Source: Paenibacillus sp. R14(2021)
GTDB taxonomy: Bacteria > Bacillota > Bacilli > Paenibacillales > Paenibacillaceae
Length of the DNA stretch: 64,000 nt
Direction: 5' to 3'
NCBI RefSeq assembly: GCF_019431355.1
Contig: NZ_CP080269.1
Coordinates: 4,831,001-4,895,000, forward strand
Shown: in pieces, positions 25,058 to 33,728 of the stretch
Numbering within the stretch: the first letter of the stretch is position 1
How the letters are laid out: the number at the start of each line of letters is the position of its first letter
Notes under the pieces: generated by a model
What the model was told of the DNA's origin: nothing
Databases searched by the model: none
The model's input: only the letters and a program-made list of their open reading frames with translations
Position numbers and translations under genes: made by a program

Positions 25058-25894
25058 ATGAAACTTAGTCCTAAAGAGCTCAAAGAGGGAAAATTATCGC
25101 CGGAAACATTGGAGCTGGCCGTCCAGCTGATCAAGGTCAATGGTTATGTGCTATTCGAAGAAGTACTGCCCAGAGCGCAAGTCGATGCGCTGTTTAACAG
25201 CTATGTTGCGCTATTAGATCCTTACCTCGAGAAGCATCGCGAAGAGATTCTCAATCCCAAGAATGGATTTAACGACGGTACGAACCACGTTCGCCTCTAT
25301 TTGCCCTTCGACAAGCCCTTTTGCGATGAAGCGATTATTGCCAATCCTTTCGTTACGGACATCGTGGACCACATGTTGGGCGAAGACTGCTTGATGACCT
25401 ATTTTGCGACGAACACGTCGATGCCGGGCGGCAAAAACGCGCAGCCGGTGCATTCGGATACGTCTTCTCGATTTGGTGATCGATGTGCAGTAAATCTGCC
25501 GATCGCCAACTTGATCGTCAATTATCCGCTGGTTGATGTGAATGAGAATAATGGGCCCATGGAAATATGGCCCGGAGGGACGCATTTGCATCCGGACAAC
25601 TGGTACGCATCAACTGCGTTCAGCAAACCAAAGCTCGCTGAGCATATGCATGGGATTAAAATGTTAATGCCGGCAGGCTCCATCTTGATCAGAGATGACA
25701 GAGTATGGCATCGCGGTACGCCGAACCGCTCCGATAAGCATAGACCGAACGTGGCGCTCATTTACTCGGCGAACGGGCCGTATACGGGCACCATTCAAAT
25801 TCCGCAAAAGACCTATGATCAGCTTTCGGAGAAAGCCCAGCGATTACTGCGCAAAGAGAAAATCGGCTTTCCGGTGTCGGAGCCTAAGCATTAG
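25058..25894 (+). CDS. Phytanoyl-CoA dioxygenase (PhyH) family protein
   Basis: A 278-aa Fe(II)/2-oxoglutarate-dependent oxygenase. The iron triad is His132 and Asp134 (QPVHSDTS) with His218 (RVWHRGTPN); Arg229 is placed to hold 2-oxoglutarate. The family hydroxylates very varied small molecules; the substrate here is unknown. GAAGGGGATGA lies ahead of the ATG. A LacI-type operator just upstream and the position behind the sugar importer suggest it modifies the imported compound or a derivative. It is cytoplasmic and is followed by a strong terminator. Confidence 0.82.
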   Translation: MKLSPKELKEGKLSPETLELAVQLIKVNGYVLFEEVLPRAQVDALFNSYVALLDPYLEKHREEILNPKNGFNDGTNHVRLYLPFDKPFCDEAIIANPFVTDIVDHMLGEDCLMTYFATNTSMPGGKNAQPVHSDTSSRFGDRCAVNLPIANLIVNYPLVDVNENNGPMEIWPGGTHLHPDNWYASTAFSKPKLAEHMHGIKMLMPAGSILIRDDRVWHRGTPNRSDKHRPNVALIYSANGPYTGTIQIPQKTYDQLSEKAQRLLRKEKIGFPVSEPKH

Positions 25895-25907
25895 TCCATG
25901 AATCGTA

Positions 25908-25957
25908 GAAACCGCATTGCGGCCTATAGAGGAATAGGTCTGCAATGCGGCTTCTTT
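25908..25957 (+). terminator. Terminator after the PhyH gene
   Basis: GAAACCGCATTGC (25908-25920) pairs with GCAATGCGGCTTC (25942-25954) with one mismatch, and the inner GGCCTAT/ATAGGTC extends the stem. TTTTTT follows. It separates this gene from the convergent luciferase-like gene. Confidence 0.85.
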
Positions 25958-25965
25958 TTTACAGC

Positions 25966-26907
25966 TTATTCGTTCGGCGGGAAATGCGGCAATACTTCCT
26001 CGCCTAGTTCCTGGACCACTTCGTCGGCCGGCCGGGTGCTGTCGAATAGGGAGAAGAACAGGTGGTTGACGCCGACGCTCTTGTAGAGCTGCAGGATTTC
26101 AATGAGTTGGTTGCGTCCGACCCGGTAACCGAGACGCAGCGGGCGCGCCCGTTCGTCAGGGTCCTCGGCCAAGTCCAAATAAAGCGGCTGCGTGAACGGC
26201 TTGAAGACGCCGGGATGGTGAACCTCGACCGACTCCCGCCATGCTTCAATCGATTGGCTCTGCTCATAAGGGCTGCGCGGATAATAGATCCAGCCGTCGC
26301 CGTGCTGCGCGTTCCATTCCAAGCTCTGCTGCGAATGACCGGTAATCAAGACCGGGATTCGCTGCGTCGGTTTAGGCACCAAATTCGCACCGGGCAGAAG
26401 GTCCGCCGGGAATTCCTCGTATAGCACTCGCTTTATATAATGAAACGCATCGACGAAGGCTTGTCCGCGCTCGGCATGGGAAACCCGCAAGCCGTTAAAA
26501 TCCGCGCCCCGGTCGCCTGAAGATACGCCAAGAATGAGCCGATCGGGAAACAAGCGATCGATAGAGGCAATTTCCTTCGCCAAGCGCAGCGGATGTCTGA
26601 GCGGCAAGACCGCCGAAGCCGTGCCTAACCCGATCTTCGTCGTCTGCGTCGCGATATACGTCAGATACACCATTAGGTCATAAATTTGTCCGGCGGCCGG
26701 GTCGCCGAAGCCGGGATCCTCAAGCAGCACGTCGCGAAACCACAGCGAAGTAAAACCGAATTGCTCAGCCCGCTGCGCCAGCTCGACCTGATTCTCAAGC
26801 GTCGGCGCCTTGAAACGGAAGTTTTCCATCGGAACAAAGAAGCCCAGCGTCATCTCGCCTTGCTTGTACATCCGCTGATAGCCTTTATGATGATCAAAAT
26901 AATTCAT
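25966..26907 (-). CDS. Luciferase-like (LLM class) flavin oxidoreductase
   Basis: A 313-aa protein of the bacterial luciferase-like monooxygenase superfamily, a TIM barrel using FMN or F420. The start chosen is the ATG at 26907 (MNYFDHHKGYQRM), 6 bases after AAGGTGA; the frame is open 26 codons further up but without a ribosome site. Family marks are AQRAEQFGFTSLWFRDVLL (about 44-62), IGLGTASAVLPLRHPLRLA (about 92-110) and FPDRLILGVSSGDRGADF (about 120-137). The reaction is unknown; related TIGR-type LLM enzymes act on small organic or sulfur compounds. It is a single-gene unit. Confidence 0.85.
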   Translation of the reverse strand: MNYFDHHKGYQRMYKQGEMTLGFFVPMENFRFKAPTLENQVELAQRAEQFGFTSLWFRDVLLEDPGFGDPAAGQIYDLMVYLTYIATQTTKIGLGTASAVLPLRHPLRLAKEIASIDRLFPDRLILGVSSGDRGADFNGLRVSHAERGQAFVDAFHYIKRVLYEEFPADLLPGANLVPKPTQRIPVLITGHSQQSLEWNAQHGDGWIYYPRSPYEQSQSIEAWRESVEVHHPGVFKPFTQPLYLDLAEDPDERARPLRLGYRVGRNQLIEILQLYKSVGVNHLFFSLFDSTRPADEVVQELGEEVLPHFPPNE

Positions 26908-27105
26908 GTGGGTCACCTTTGCTTGTAGTTTGGGACTCGGCTTATAAGAGCTTGCCCTTTTCTTTATGAATATAGCATACGCCAATGGCGTTTTATTTCA
27001 TGTCCCATATTTCATGTTTTTTTGTATCTGATAATCATACGGGCATGACGATTAGCATAGATGGATTTTGCGGATGATGGGGGTCTTATAATCGAGGGAA
27101 GCAGG

Positions 27106-27143
27106 AGACGCGGACAGGGCGTATAGCCGTTCTGTCCGCGTCT
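27106..27143 (-). terminator. Hairpin after the NlpC/P60 gene
   Basis: The 12-bp perfect arms AGACGCGGACAG (27106-27117) and CTGTCCGCGTCT (27132-27143) lie 36 bases past the stop of the minus-strand wall hydrolase. The T-tail is weak, so termination may be partial. Confidence 0.6.
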
Positions 27144-27178
27144 ATTGCTTGTTGTATGCCGATTGCTGTGAGTTCGGA

Positions 27179-28222
27179 TTAAAATACTCTTCTAGCCGTC
27201 ACGAACCGCTTCTTCCACGAATCGTTCAGCTTCATAAGATGAACGCCGAGCGTTTTCGAATACGTATGGAGAACCTGGCCATTCCCTGCGTAGATGGCGA
27301 CGTGGCCGATATCGAGTCCGCGGGCCTTGAAGAACAGCAGATCGCCTTTGCGCAGCTTGTCGTACGCGACTTCTTGACCGACCTTGGCTTGGTCGTACGA
27401 GACGCGCGGCAGGGCGATGGACAGCGCCTGGTCATACACGTACCGGACGAAGGAAGAGCAGTCGAACGTGCCCGTCTGGCCGGAAGTCGCGCCGAATTCG
27501 TAGGGGGTTCCGAGGAATCGGGAGCCGAAGGCGAGCAGCTCGTCCCCTTGTTTCTCAGCCAATGCGGGACTCGTGTAATCCGTGTACATCGGCTTGGCGG
27601 ACAGGAATCCAATCTTGTCGTCCTTCGTTTGCACTTCGAGCCAGTCGGCGTCGACCTCTCGTATGACATGGATGGACTCGTCTTTCGAAAGCATGCGAAC
27701 GATGTTGGCATTCGTGGCTGAATCCGGCGATGTTCGCAGATTGACCCCGTATTCGACTTGCGTGTCCAATTTATGCGAGCTGGAGATCGTGATCGAACGG
27801 GGAATGGCATGCCATGCCACGAGATTATCGAGCGCTTCGCTGACGAATCGCAGGGGAACCATGGTGACTCCGTCTACGATTCGTCCGGGGTAAGGGACGG
27901 TTATCGCCTGTGCGTTCTTGAATGCGGTCTTGTCGCCGATTCGATATGTAAAGGTAATGCCTGGTTTGGATGCTTGAACAGTTCTTGTTTGCGAATCCCA
28001 GGTTACGGCAGCTCCTTCGGCCTCGAAGATCGGACGCATCTGCACGAGGGTGTTGCCGTCATCGATCACGATCGGGACCGAGAAGGTTAAGGGACGACCG
28101 TCCAAATAGACGGAAGGCGGCGATGAGGTCTGCGTATCGGCAAAGGCGGTTGCGGCTTGAAACGGGATGACAGCCAGCAATGATAACGCGATGCTAGGCA
28201 GAATTCTTGTTGTTTTGGGCAT
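27179..28222 (-). CDS. Secreted NlpC/P60 peptidoglycan hydrolase with stalk and SH3 domains
   Basis: A 347-aa exported protein. Signal peptide 1-29 (ending ATAFA-D). Residues about 37-150 are a copper-amine-oxidase-N-like domain, common in Paenibacillus surface proteins. Residues about 155-215 are a bacterial SH3 domain (VNLRTSPDS...DWLEVQTKDDKIGFL). Residues about 225-347 are NlpC/P60, with catalytic Cys255 (TFDCSSF), His307 (IGHVAIYAGNG) and His319. It probably cuts D-Glu-diaminopimelate stem-peptide bonds during wall remodelling. No strong ribosome site is seen. It is divergent from another wall enzyme gene, with 343 bases between. Confidence 0.88.
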   Translation of the reverse strand: MPKTTRILPSIALSLLAVIPFQAATAFADTQTSSPPSVYLDGRPLTFSVPIVIDDGNTLVQMRPIFEAEGAAVTWDSQTRTVQASKPGITFTYRIGDKTAFKNAQAITVPYPGRIVDGVTMVPLRFVSEALDNLVAWHAIPRSITISSSHKLDTQVEYGVNLRTSPDSATNANIVRMLSKDESIHVIREVDADWLEVQTKDDKIGFLSAKPMYTDYTSPALAEKQGDELLAFGSRFLGTPYEFGATSGQTGTFDCSSFVRYVYDQALSIALPRVSYDQAKVGQEVAYDKLRKGDLLFFKARGLDIGHVAIYAGNGQVLHTYSKTLGVHLMKLNDSWKKRFVTARRVF

Positions 28223-28565
28223 GAAAGGAAGGCCTCGCTTTCTCTTGTAGTACTCTTTAGACGCAATAATGGGTCAGATAGTTTCGATTGAGTCCGCAAC
28301 GGGCTAATCGGCATGACCTCGGCTTGCGCTGAATCCCGGAAGCTCGGCTCGCCGCCATATGAGAAACGGGACTTTATCCCTGAAGCCTTGCTAGGCATCA
28401 ACAGGAAAAATTTAGTCCTCGAGAACCCGCCCTCATCGGCGTCATCTGCATATCTCCTACAATGGAATCAATTACGGCCGGGCATCTTCAAATAAAAAGG
28501 ATTATTGCCGATTGGCGGCGAATCCTCTGAGCCGCTAAATTATCAGGCAGAAGGTGTGATCATCG
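28223..28565. other. Divergent intergenic region, no gene recognised
   Basis: 343 bases between two cell-wall enzyme genes. It should hold both promoters. A TACAAT (28456-28461) is the best -10-like element on the plus strand but lacks a matching -35. Short open frames exist on both strands but have no ribosome site or recognisable content. Confidence 0.5.
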
Positions 28566-29597
28566 TTGAGCAGGCAGAAGAAGTGGGTCATTGGTATGGT
28601 ACTGGTTTTGATGGCATTGGCGGGTTATCCGGGGGTAACGAATGCGGCGGCAAGCAAGGAAGCGTTCATTAGCGTGACGCACACCGTCAAGACGGGCGAG
28701 ACGCTGTACGGCATCTCGCGGAAGTTTTATTTGACCGGAGATTACGTACAGGTGGCCAAATGGAACGGATTTGATCCGAAAGTGGCACTGAAAGCGGGAA
28801 CAGCGCTGAAGCTGTCGAATCCGCTGGTCATGGATGAATACACGGTCAAAGCGGGCGACACCTTGTTTGCCATTACGAACCGCTACTTCAACCGCAATCA
28901 GTATATGAACGCCCTGATGGCTTACAACCGGATCACCGATCCGAACACGGAGCTGAAGATGGGCATGGCGCTGCGTATACCGCTTCCCGCAGGGGAAAGG
29001 CGGCATGTCGTGCTTGCGGGCGATACGTTGTACAGCCTGTCATCCCGATTCTTCAAAGCGGCAGATTATCAGCATGCGATTGCCCAATCCAACGGAATCG
29101 CTGCTGCTACGGGCAAGATCAGTGCAGGGCAAGTGCTGCGAATTCCAAATCCTTACTACTATAAGACCGGCGGCGCGAGTGCGTCCGCAAGCGTAACGAT
29201 TGCATCGCCGGCCAAGGTGTTGTCGATCGAGATCGACATTACGCTTAACAAGCTGTACGTGATTGCCGGCGGCAAGACCGTGAAGTGCTTCGACATCGCA
29301 AGCGGGCGGAAGGGACTTACGCCGACCGGCAGCTTCGAGATCATGACCAAGATCAAGAACCCGTGGTATTCGGCCAAAGGCATCCCCGGCGGCGATCCGA
29401 AGAATCCGCTCGGCAGCCGCTGGCTGGGGCTTAGCGTTCCGCATACCGAAGGGACCAAATACGGCATTCATGGCACGAACGCCCCCGCATCGATCGGGAC
29501 GAACGCCAGTGCCGGCTGCATCCGCATGCATAACGTAGACGTGGAATGGCTGTTTGATACGATTCCGTCGGGTACGAAGGTCAAGCTGCACGCGTGA
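28566..29597 (+). CDS. Triple LysM L,D-transpeptidase (YkuD)
   Basis: A 343-aa exported wall enzyme. Signal peptide 1-27 (ending TNAA). Three LysM domains lie at about 37-83, 91-138 and 147-194 and should bind glycan strands. The YkuD domain (about 217-342) has His302 (YGIHGTN) and catalytic Cys318 (NASAGCIRM). It probably makes or swaps 3-3 cross-links in peptidoglycan, or attaches proteins. The start is a TTG at 28566 with AAGGTG (28551-28556) 9 bases before. Three LysM copies are more than the single one in Bacillus YkuD. Confidence 0.88.
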   Translation: MSRQKKWVIGMVLVLMALAGYPGVTNAAASKEAFISVTHTVKTGETLYGISRKFYLTGDYVQVAKWNGFDPKVALKAGTALKLSNPLVMDEYTVKAGDTLFAITNRYFNRNQYMNALMAYNRITDPNTELKMGMALRIPLPAGERRHVVLAGDTLYSLSSRFFKAADYQHAIAQSNGIAAATGKISAGQVLRIPNPYYYKTGGASASASVTIASPAKVLSIEIDITLNKLYVIAGGKTVKCFDIASGRKGLTPTGSFEIMTKIKNPWYSAKGIPGGDPKNPLGSRWLGLSVPHTEGTKYGIHGTNAPASIGTNASAGCIRMHNVDVEWLFDTIPSGTKVKLHA

Positions 29598-29748
29598 TGA
29601 CGGGGCTGTGGCGGCACAATCGTCAAAATTCGATTAGGGGATTGCTTTACTTAATGATAAAATAAGGAAGCATAGCTCCGACATCAGGCTTTCATTGCCG
29701 CGTTGGAATGTAAATGAATCATTTGGGCGGCAGCCGGGAGGTCGAAGC

Positions 29749-30372
29749 ATGCTGAAAGCCATTATCGTCGACGACGAAGCATTGCCGATGAAATATTTAA
29801 AGAAGCTACTGTCCGAGACTGGACAGATCGAGATGTGCCATACGTTTATGAACCCGCTGGATGCGTGTGATTTCGTGAAATCGAACCTGGTCGATCTGGC
29901 TTTTCTGGATATCGCGATGCCTGAGATCGACGGTATGCGCCTATCGGGTCTGCTGATGGATATCGACGATACGATCGATGTGGTCTTCGTCACCGCCTAT
30001 GACCATTATGCCGTGCAGGCATTCGAGATGGGCGCAGTGGATTATGTGCTGAAGCCCGTGTCCGCCCAGCGGTTGGCTAAGACGCTCGATAAGATTAAGA
30101 AGCGGCCTCGAACAGGGTCCCAGAGACTTGCTGCCATAGCGCTGACCGCTGGTCAGGAACAGCGGCTGCTCTATGAGGAACTCTTAACCGAGCAGGAGAC
30201 GAAAGTGCTGCGGTTGATCGCGGATGGCTTGTCCAACAAGGAAATCGTTCCGCTCCTGAACATCACGGCTGAAACGGTGAAGTTTCACGTGAAGAACCTC
30301 TACCGCAAGCTGGGCGTCAACAACCGCGTACGAGCGCTGCAGCGCGCCATTGAATTAAGGATACTAGCCTGA
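29749..30372 (+). CDS. Orphan response regulator, receiver plus LuxR-type HTH
   Basis: A 207-aa protein; ATG 29749 lies 7 bases after GGGAGG (29736-29741). The receiver domain (1-115) has Asp8-Asp9, phosphoacceptor Asp54 (LAFLDIAMPEIDG), Thr82 and Lys102. Its sequence (VTAYDHYAVQAFEMGAVDYVLKPV) looks like receivers of LytTR-type regulators. The output domain (about 146-201) is instead a LuxR/GerE helix-turn-helix (LTEQETKVLRLIADGLSNKE). No histidine kinase is near. Its targets are unknown; the flanking wall and S-layer genes are candidates. Confidence 0.87.
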   Translation: MLKAIIVDDEALPMKYLKKLLSETGQIEMCHTFMNPLDACDFVKSNLVDLAFLDIAMPEIDGMRLSGLLMDIDDTIDVVFVTAYDHYAVQAFEMGAVDYVLKPVSAQRLAKTLDKIKKRPRTGSQRLAAIALTAGQEQRLLYEELLTEQETKVLRLIADGLSNKEIVPLLNITAETVKFHVKNLYRKLGVNNRVRALQRAIELRILA

Positions 30373-30432
30373 ACGGCGCACGGCGTTGCTAGAGCTGGGT
30401 GCCGGTCGGCATCCGACTTCCAGCCCCTTTAC

Positions 30433-30458
30433 CTCCCCATTCGGGGAGTTATTTTTTT
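30433..30458 (+). terminator. Terminator after the response regulator
   Basis: CTCCCC (30433-30438), loop ATTC, GGGGAG (30443-30448) and the tail TTATTTTTTT. Confidence 0.8.
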
Positions 30459-30485
30459 GCGAAAATAGTCGTATAGTAGTAAAAA
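30457..30485 (+). promoter_or_regulatory. Possible promoter of the SLH lipoprotein gene
   Basis: TTGCGA (30457-30462), 17 bases, TAAAAA (30480-30485), about 50 bases before the ATG at 30532. The -35 begins inside the T-tail of the preceding terminator. Confidence 0.35.
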
Positions 30486-30531
30486 TACGAGTAAATTCGA
30501 CAAAAAATGGTAGAGGGGCAGAGAGATTCTC

Positions 30532-33444
30532 ATGAAACGATTTTCAGTAAAAGGTTTGGTCATTGCACCGGTGCTTGCTTTGGTGCTGTTAAGCGGCTGC
30601 GTGGCCGTAGGCGTAGGTTCAGTCACGATTAGCTACAGCAGCGGAGAGCAGTTGAGCAGCTCCGAGCATGCGTATGTACGCTATTCGGATGGAACGGTTA
30701 CGCAAGCGAATGACCCGGCGCAAGGGATGAACAGCGCAGTCACTACGACCGACAGCAGCAAAACGATCGTTGGCGGTTATGTCAGCGACGGCACCGTAAG
30801 CTGGGTGCCGGGCTTCAACGCCAACTCTACTTCGTATGTGAATTTGAGTGCAATTGAAGCCAACAAACCTTCGCTGCCCGTTGGTTATGTTGTGCAAGGC
30901 AAGCCTATAGCAGATAGCGCGCATCCCGGATTTACAAGCGTGCCCTACAACATATACGGCACCGACGGGAATTTGGTGAACGGCCAGACGGAAGTATTCA
31001 TCTCTTCTGCGGATCCGAACACGGTCTTCTACAACATTGACGTGAACGATACTAATTTCGGCGGGATTACAACGGTCAGAAACGGGTTTTCTTGGCATAC
31101 GGTGAACGGAATGGTGTCCTTCTCGATCCAAGGCAATCCAAGCGATATCGCGAATATACCGCTTTCGTTTCATTCGGGTCAGGCCTTAATTTCGCCAGTG
31201 TTGACAGGCCTTAGTGATGCGGGAGTGACGATCGCGGCTCCGTCAGCGGGATCAGCCCCGGTTAATGCCGCGGCTGTCGAAGCGGCAACGGCGAATCCCG
31301 ACTTCACCGTAACCGGCGTCACATGGAACGAAGCGTTAACCGCAAGCGGCAAGTTTAAGGCAAGCCAGGCGTACACGGCAACGGTCACGCTGACGTCGAA
31401 GAGCGGGACAAGCTTCCTCACGCAGGGAGTCACTCCAACGGCGGCCGGTTCGACTGGGGTAAGCGCGGCGACGACTAGCGGTACGGGCGAGGGCAATACC
31501 GTCACGTTCACGGCGACTTACGGCGCGACGGCTCCGCTCGCCCTCGGTAGCATCGCTGTGAGCAAGCAACCGGCGAAGCTGAGCTACGTAGAAGGAACGG
31601 ACGGCGTGCTGGAGCTTGACGGCATGATCGTAACGGAAACGAACAACGACGGAACGACGGTCGATGTACCTTTCGCTTCTGGAACGGCTGATGGCTACAC
31701 GACGAGCCCGGCGAACGGAACGGCGTTAACGGTTGCCCTGCATGATGGCGCGCCGGTTACGATTACGCACACGGCATCCGGCAAAACGACGGGGACAAAC
31801 CCGTTAACCGTGGTGACTGATCTCGTCCCGATCGGCACGGCTTCCATCGTCGGCGTCACGCCGCCGGTAAGAGGCGCGTCGCCGGTATCCGCGATCGCCG
31901 CGACAAACGAATACACAGCGGCGATTGCATGGTCGCCTGCAGCCTCCGTATTCGCGCCGAGCACGGTGTATACCGCGACGATTACGCTAACGCCGAAAGC
32001 AGGCTATACCTTAACGGGCGTAAGCAAGAATTTCTTCACGGTAGCCGGCGCTTCATCCGTCACGAATGACGCGGACTCGGGCATCGTAACTGCGGTGTTC
32101 CCGGCGACGGCTGCCGCGCCGTCGCCGATCGGTACAGCCGCTATCGTCGGCGTCACGCCGCCGGTAAGGAATGCATCGCCGGTATCCGCGATCGCCGCGA
32201 CAAACGAATACACAGCGGCGATTGCATGGTCGCCGGCAGCATCCGTATTCGCGCCGAGCACGGCGTATACCGCGACGATTACGCTAACGCCGAAGGCGGG
32301 CTACACGTTAACAGGCATAAGCAAAAATTTCTTCACGGTAGCGGGAGCCGCATCGGTAACGAATAACGCGGACTCGGGCATCGTAACGGCGGTGTTCCCG
32401 GCGACGGCAAGCATGCCATCGAGCGGCGGTTCTTCCGCTCCGGTAAACGATACGCCGGTGGTCTCGACGGACGGCACGTTGACGCTTCCTGTAGGCCATA
32501 CTGGAGAAGTCAGCTTGGACGATGCGGTCAAGGTCTCGATCCCGGCTGGAGCGACGGACAAAGAGCTGAAGCTGACGATTCAGAAGTTGACGAACACGCA
32601 GCAGCTGCTTACGGATGACGAAGTGCTGGCCAGCCCGGTCTTCGAGATTTTGAAAAACTTCTCGGAGAACTTCAGCAAACCAGTCACGTTGACGTTCGCG
32701 TTCGATCCGAAGGCGCTGAGCGGCACTCAGAAAGCAGTCGTATGCTACTATGATGAAGCGAAGAAGGCTTGGGTGGAAGTCGGTGGCACGGTGAACGGCA
32801 ATCACATCACAGCCGAGGTAAACCACTTTACGAAATACGCGGTCATGGTTGTAGGAGAAGGGGCTTCTCAGCCGGCTGATCCGGGCCAAGGCTTTAGCGA
32901 TGTTGCTGGACATTGGGCGGAACAAGGCATTAAGGAAGCGGTCGGCGCCGGATTCGTGAAGGGTTATCCGGATGGAACGTTTAAACCGAATCAAACCGTA
33001 ACGCGCGCGGAGTTTGCCGTGATGCTGGCGAATGCGCTGCAATTGCACGGAGACGGAGCGAAGCTTACGTTCAAGGATTCGGCGGAAATTGGCGATTGGG
33101 CGCGGGAAGCCATCGCGAGTGCGGTCAAAGCCGGCATTATTCATGGCTATGAGGATGGTACCTTCCGTCCAAATGCCGTCATTACGCGCGCGGAGATGGC
33201 AACGATGATCGCGACAGCAACGGGCCTCAAGATCGAAGCGGATGCGGATACCGGTTTCGCGGACGATGCTGGCATTCCGGCATGGGCAAGAGGTGGCGTT
33301 GCTCTGGTGAAGGAAACGGGCATCGTCCAAGGGAAGGGCGGCAACCGCTTCGCACCGCAAGACCATGCGACGCGAGCCGAAGCCGTGACGGTTCTGCTAA
33401 ATCTGCTGGCGCAAGCGAGCAAGGGAAATGCGGTTTCCGGCTAA
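30532..33444 (+). CDS. S-layer-homology lipoprotein with duplicated repeat domain
   Basis: A 970-aa surface protein. The signal ends in LLSGC, so Cys23 may be lipid-modified. Residues about 434-630 contain two almost identical 99-residue repeats (each starting IGTA.IVGVTPPVR). Residues about 645-780 are a ZU5-like beta domain ending in VNHFTKYAVMVVG. Three SLH domains follow at about 788-840, 847-900 and 909-960 (e.g. GYPDGTFKPNQTVTRAEFAV), which bind pyruvylated secondary wall polymer. Having both a lipobox and SLH domains would anchor the protein at two levels, which is unusual. AGAGGGGCAGAGAG precedes the ATG. The C-terminal cassette is shared with the next gene. Function is probably structural or carbohydrate binding. 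Confidence 0.85.
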   Translation: MKRFSVKGLVIAPVLALVLLSGCVAVGVGSVTISYSSGEQLSSSEHAYVRYSDGTVTQANDPAQGMNSAVTTTDSSKTIVGGYVSDGTVSWVPGFNANSTSYVNLSAIEANKPSLPVGYVVQGKPIADSAHPGFTSVPYNIYGTDGNLVNGQTEVFISSADPNTVFYNIDVNDTNFGGITTVRNGFSWHTVNGMVSFSIQGNPSDIANIPLSFHSGQALISPVLTGLSDAGVTIAAPSAGSAPVNAAAVEAATANPDFTVTGVTWNEALTASGKFKASQAYTATVTLTSKSGTSFLTQGVTPTAAGSTGVSAATTSGTGEGNTVTFTATYGATAPLALGSIAVSKQPAKLSYVEGTDGVLELDGMIVTETNNDGTTVDVPFASGTADGYTTSPANGTALTVALHDGAPVTITHTASGKTTGTNPLTVVTDLVPIGTASIVGVTPPVRGASPVSAIAATNEYTAAIAWSPAASVFAPSTVYTATITLTPKAGYTLTGVSKNFFTVAGASSVTNDADSGIVTAVFPATAAAPSPIGTAAIVGVTPPVRNASPVSAIAATNEYTAAIAWSPAASVFAPSTAYTATITLTPKAGYTLTGISKNFFTVAGAASVTNNADSGIVTAVFPATASMPSSGGSSAPVNDTPVVSTDGTLTLPVGHTGEVSLDDAVKVSIPAGATDKELKLTIQKLTNTQQLLTDDEVLASPVFEILKNFSENFSKPVTLTFAFDPKALSGTQKAVVCYYDEAKKAWVEVGGTVNGNHITAEVNHFTKYAVMVVGEGASQPADPGQGFSDVAGHWAEQGIKEAVGAGFVKGYPDGTFKPNQTVTRAEFAVMLANALQLHGDGAKLTFKDSAEIGDWAREAIASAVKAGIIHGYEDGTFRPNAVITRAEMATMIATATGLKIEADADTGFADDAGIPAWARGGVALVKETGIVQGKGGNRFAPQDHATRAEAVTVLLNLLAQASKGNAVSG
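31831..32416 (+). repeat. Two tandem 297-bp in-frame repeats
   Basis: Unit one is 31831-32127 and unit two starts at 32128; long blocks are identical at the DNA level (for example around 31891 and 32188). A recent in-frame duplication of a 99-residue beta domain within the SLH lipoprotein gene. Confidence 0.88.
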
Positions 33445-33473
33445 TATAGACGAACTGCAGCACGTTGGAACGG

Positions 33474-33510
33474 AAAGAGGTGCGCGAACATTCGCGTCCC
33501 TCTTTTTTTA
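33474..33510 (+). terminator. Terminator after the SLH lipoprotein gene
   Basis: AAAGAGG-T-GCGCGAA pairs with TTCGCG-T-CCCTCTTT around a CA(T) loop, followed by T residues. Confidence 0.75.
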
Positions 33511-33637
33511 TGCGCAGAGGGCGATTGCTTCCCAAGCGACAGAAAAGCTTCAGCTCGCTGCTTTATGGCGGCACTGCGCAGCCGTGCTTAGGCTGATAGA
33601 AAAAGTGTTACTTTGCGATAGGCCGATCGTAATATTT

Positions 33638-33666
33638 TGATACATTTAGTATCTTTTTTATATATT
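33638..33666 (+). promoter_or_regulatory. Promoter of the 1764-aa glycosidase gene
   Basis: TTGATA (33638-33643), exactly 17 bases, TATATT (33661-33666). The spacer contains the small inverted repeat GATAC/GTATC and six T residues. A cre-like site follows within 10 bases. Confidence 0.5.
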
Positions 33667-33674
33667 CGAGAGAA

Positions 33675-33688
33675 TGAAAGCGCTTTAT
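33675..33688. promoter_or_regulatory. Cre-like CcpA site before the glycosidase gene
   Basis: TGAAAGCGCTTTAT matches the CcpA consensus TGWAANCGNTNWCA at 10 of 12 defined positions, differing only at the last two. Its place just after the -10 would let CcpA block transcription in rich sugar. Confidence 0.5.
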
Positions 33689-33728
33689 AATGGAGAGGTA
33701 TAATTTTTATCCCATAAGGAGGAACGTT

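Noticed and set aside
28313..28495. 60-codon plus-strand frame in the gap between two wall enzymes
   Set aside because: No ribosome site and no recognisable content; the region is better seen as a divergent promoter region.
32308..33366. Minus-strand open frame (352 codons) over the SLH domains
   Set aside because: Shadow of the SLH coding sequence; Arg-rich and without start signals.
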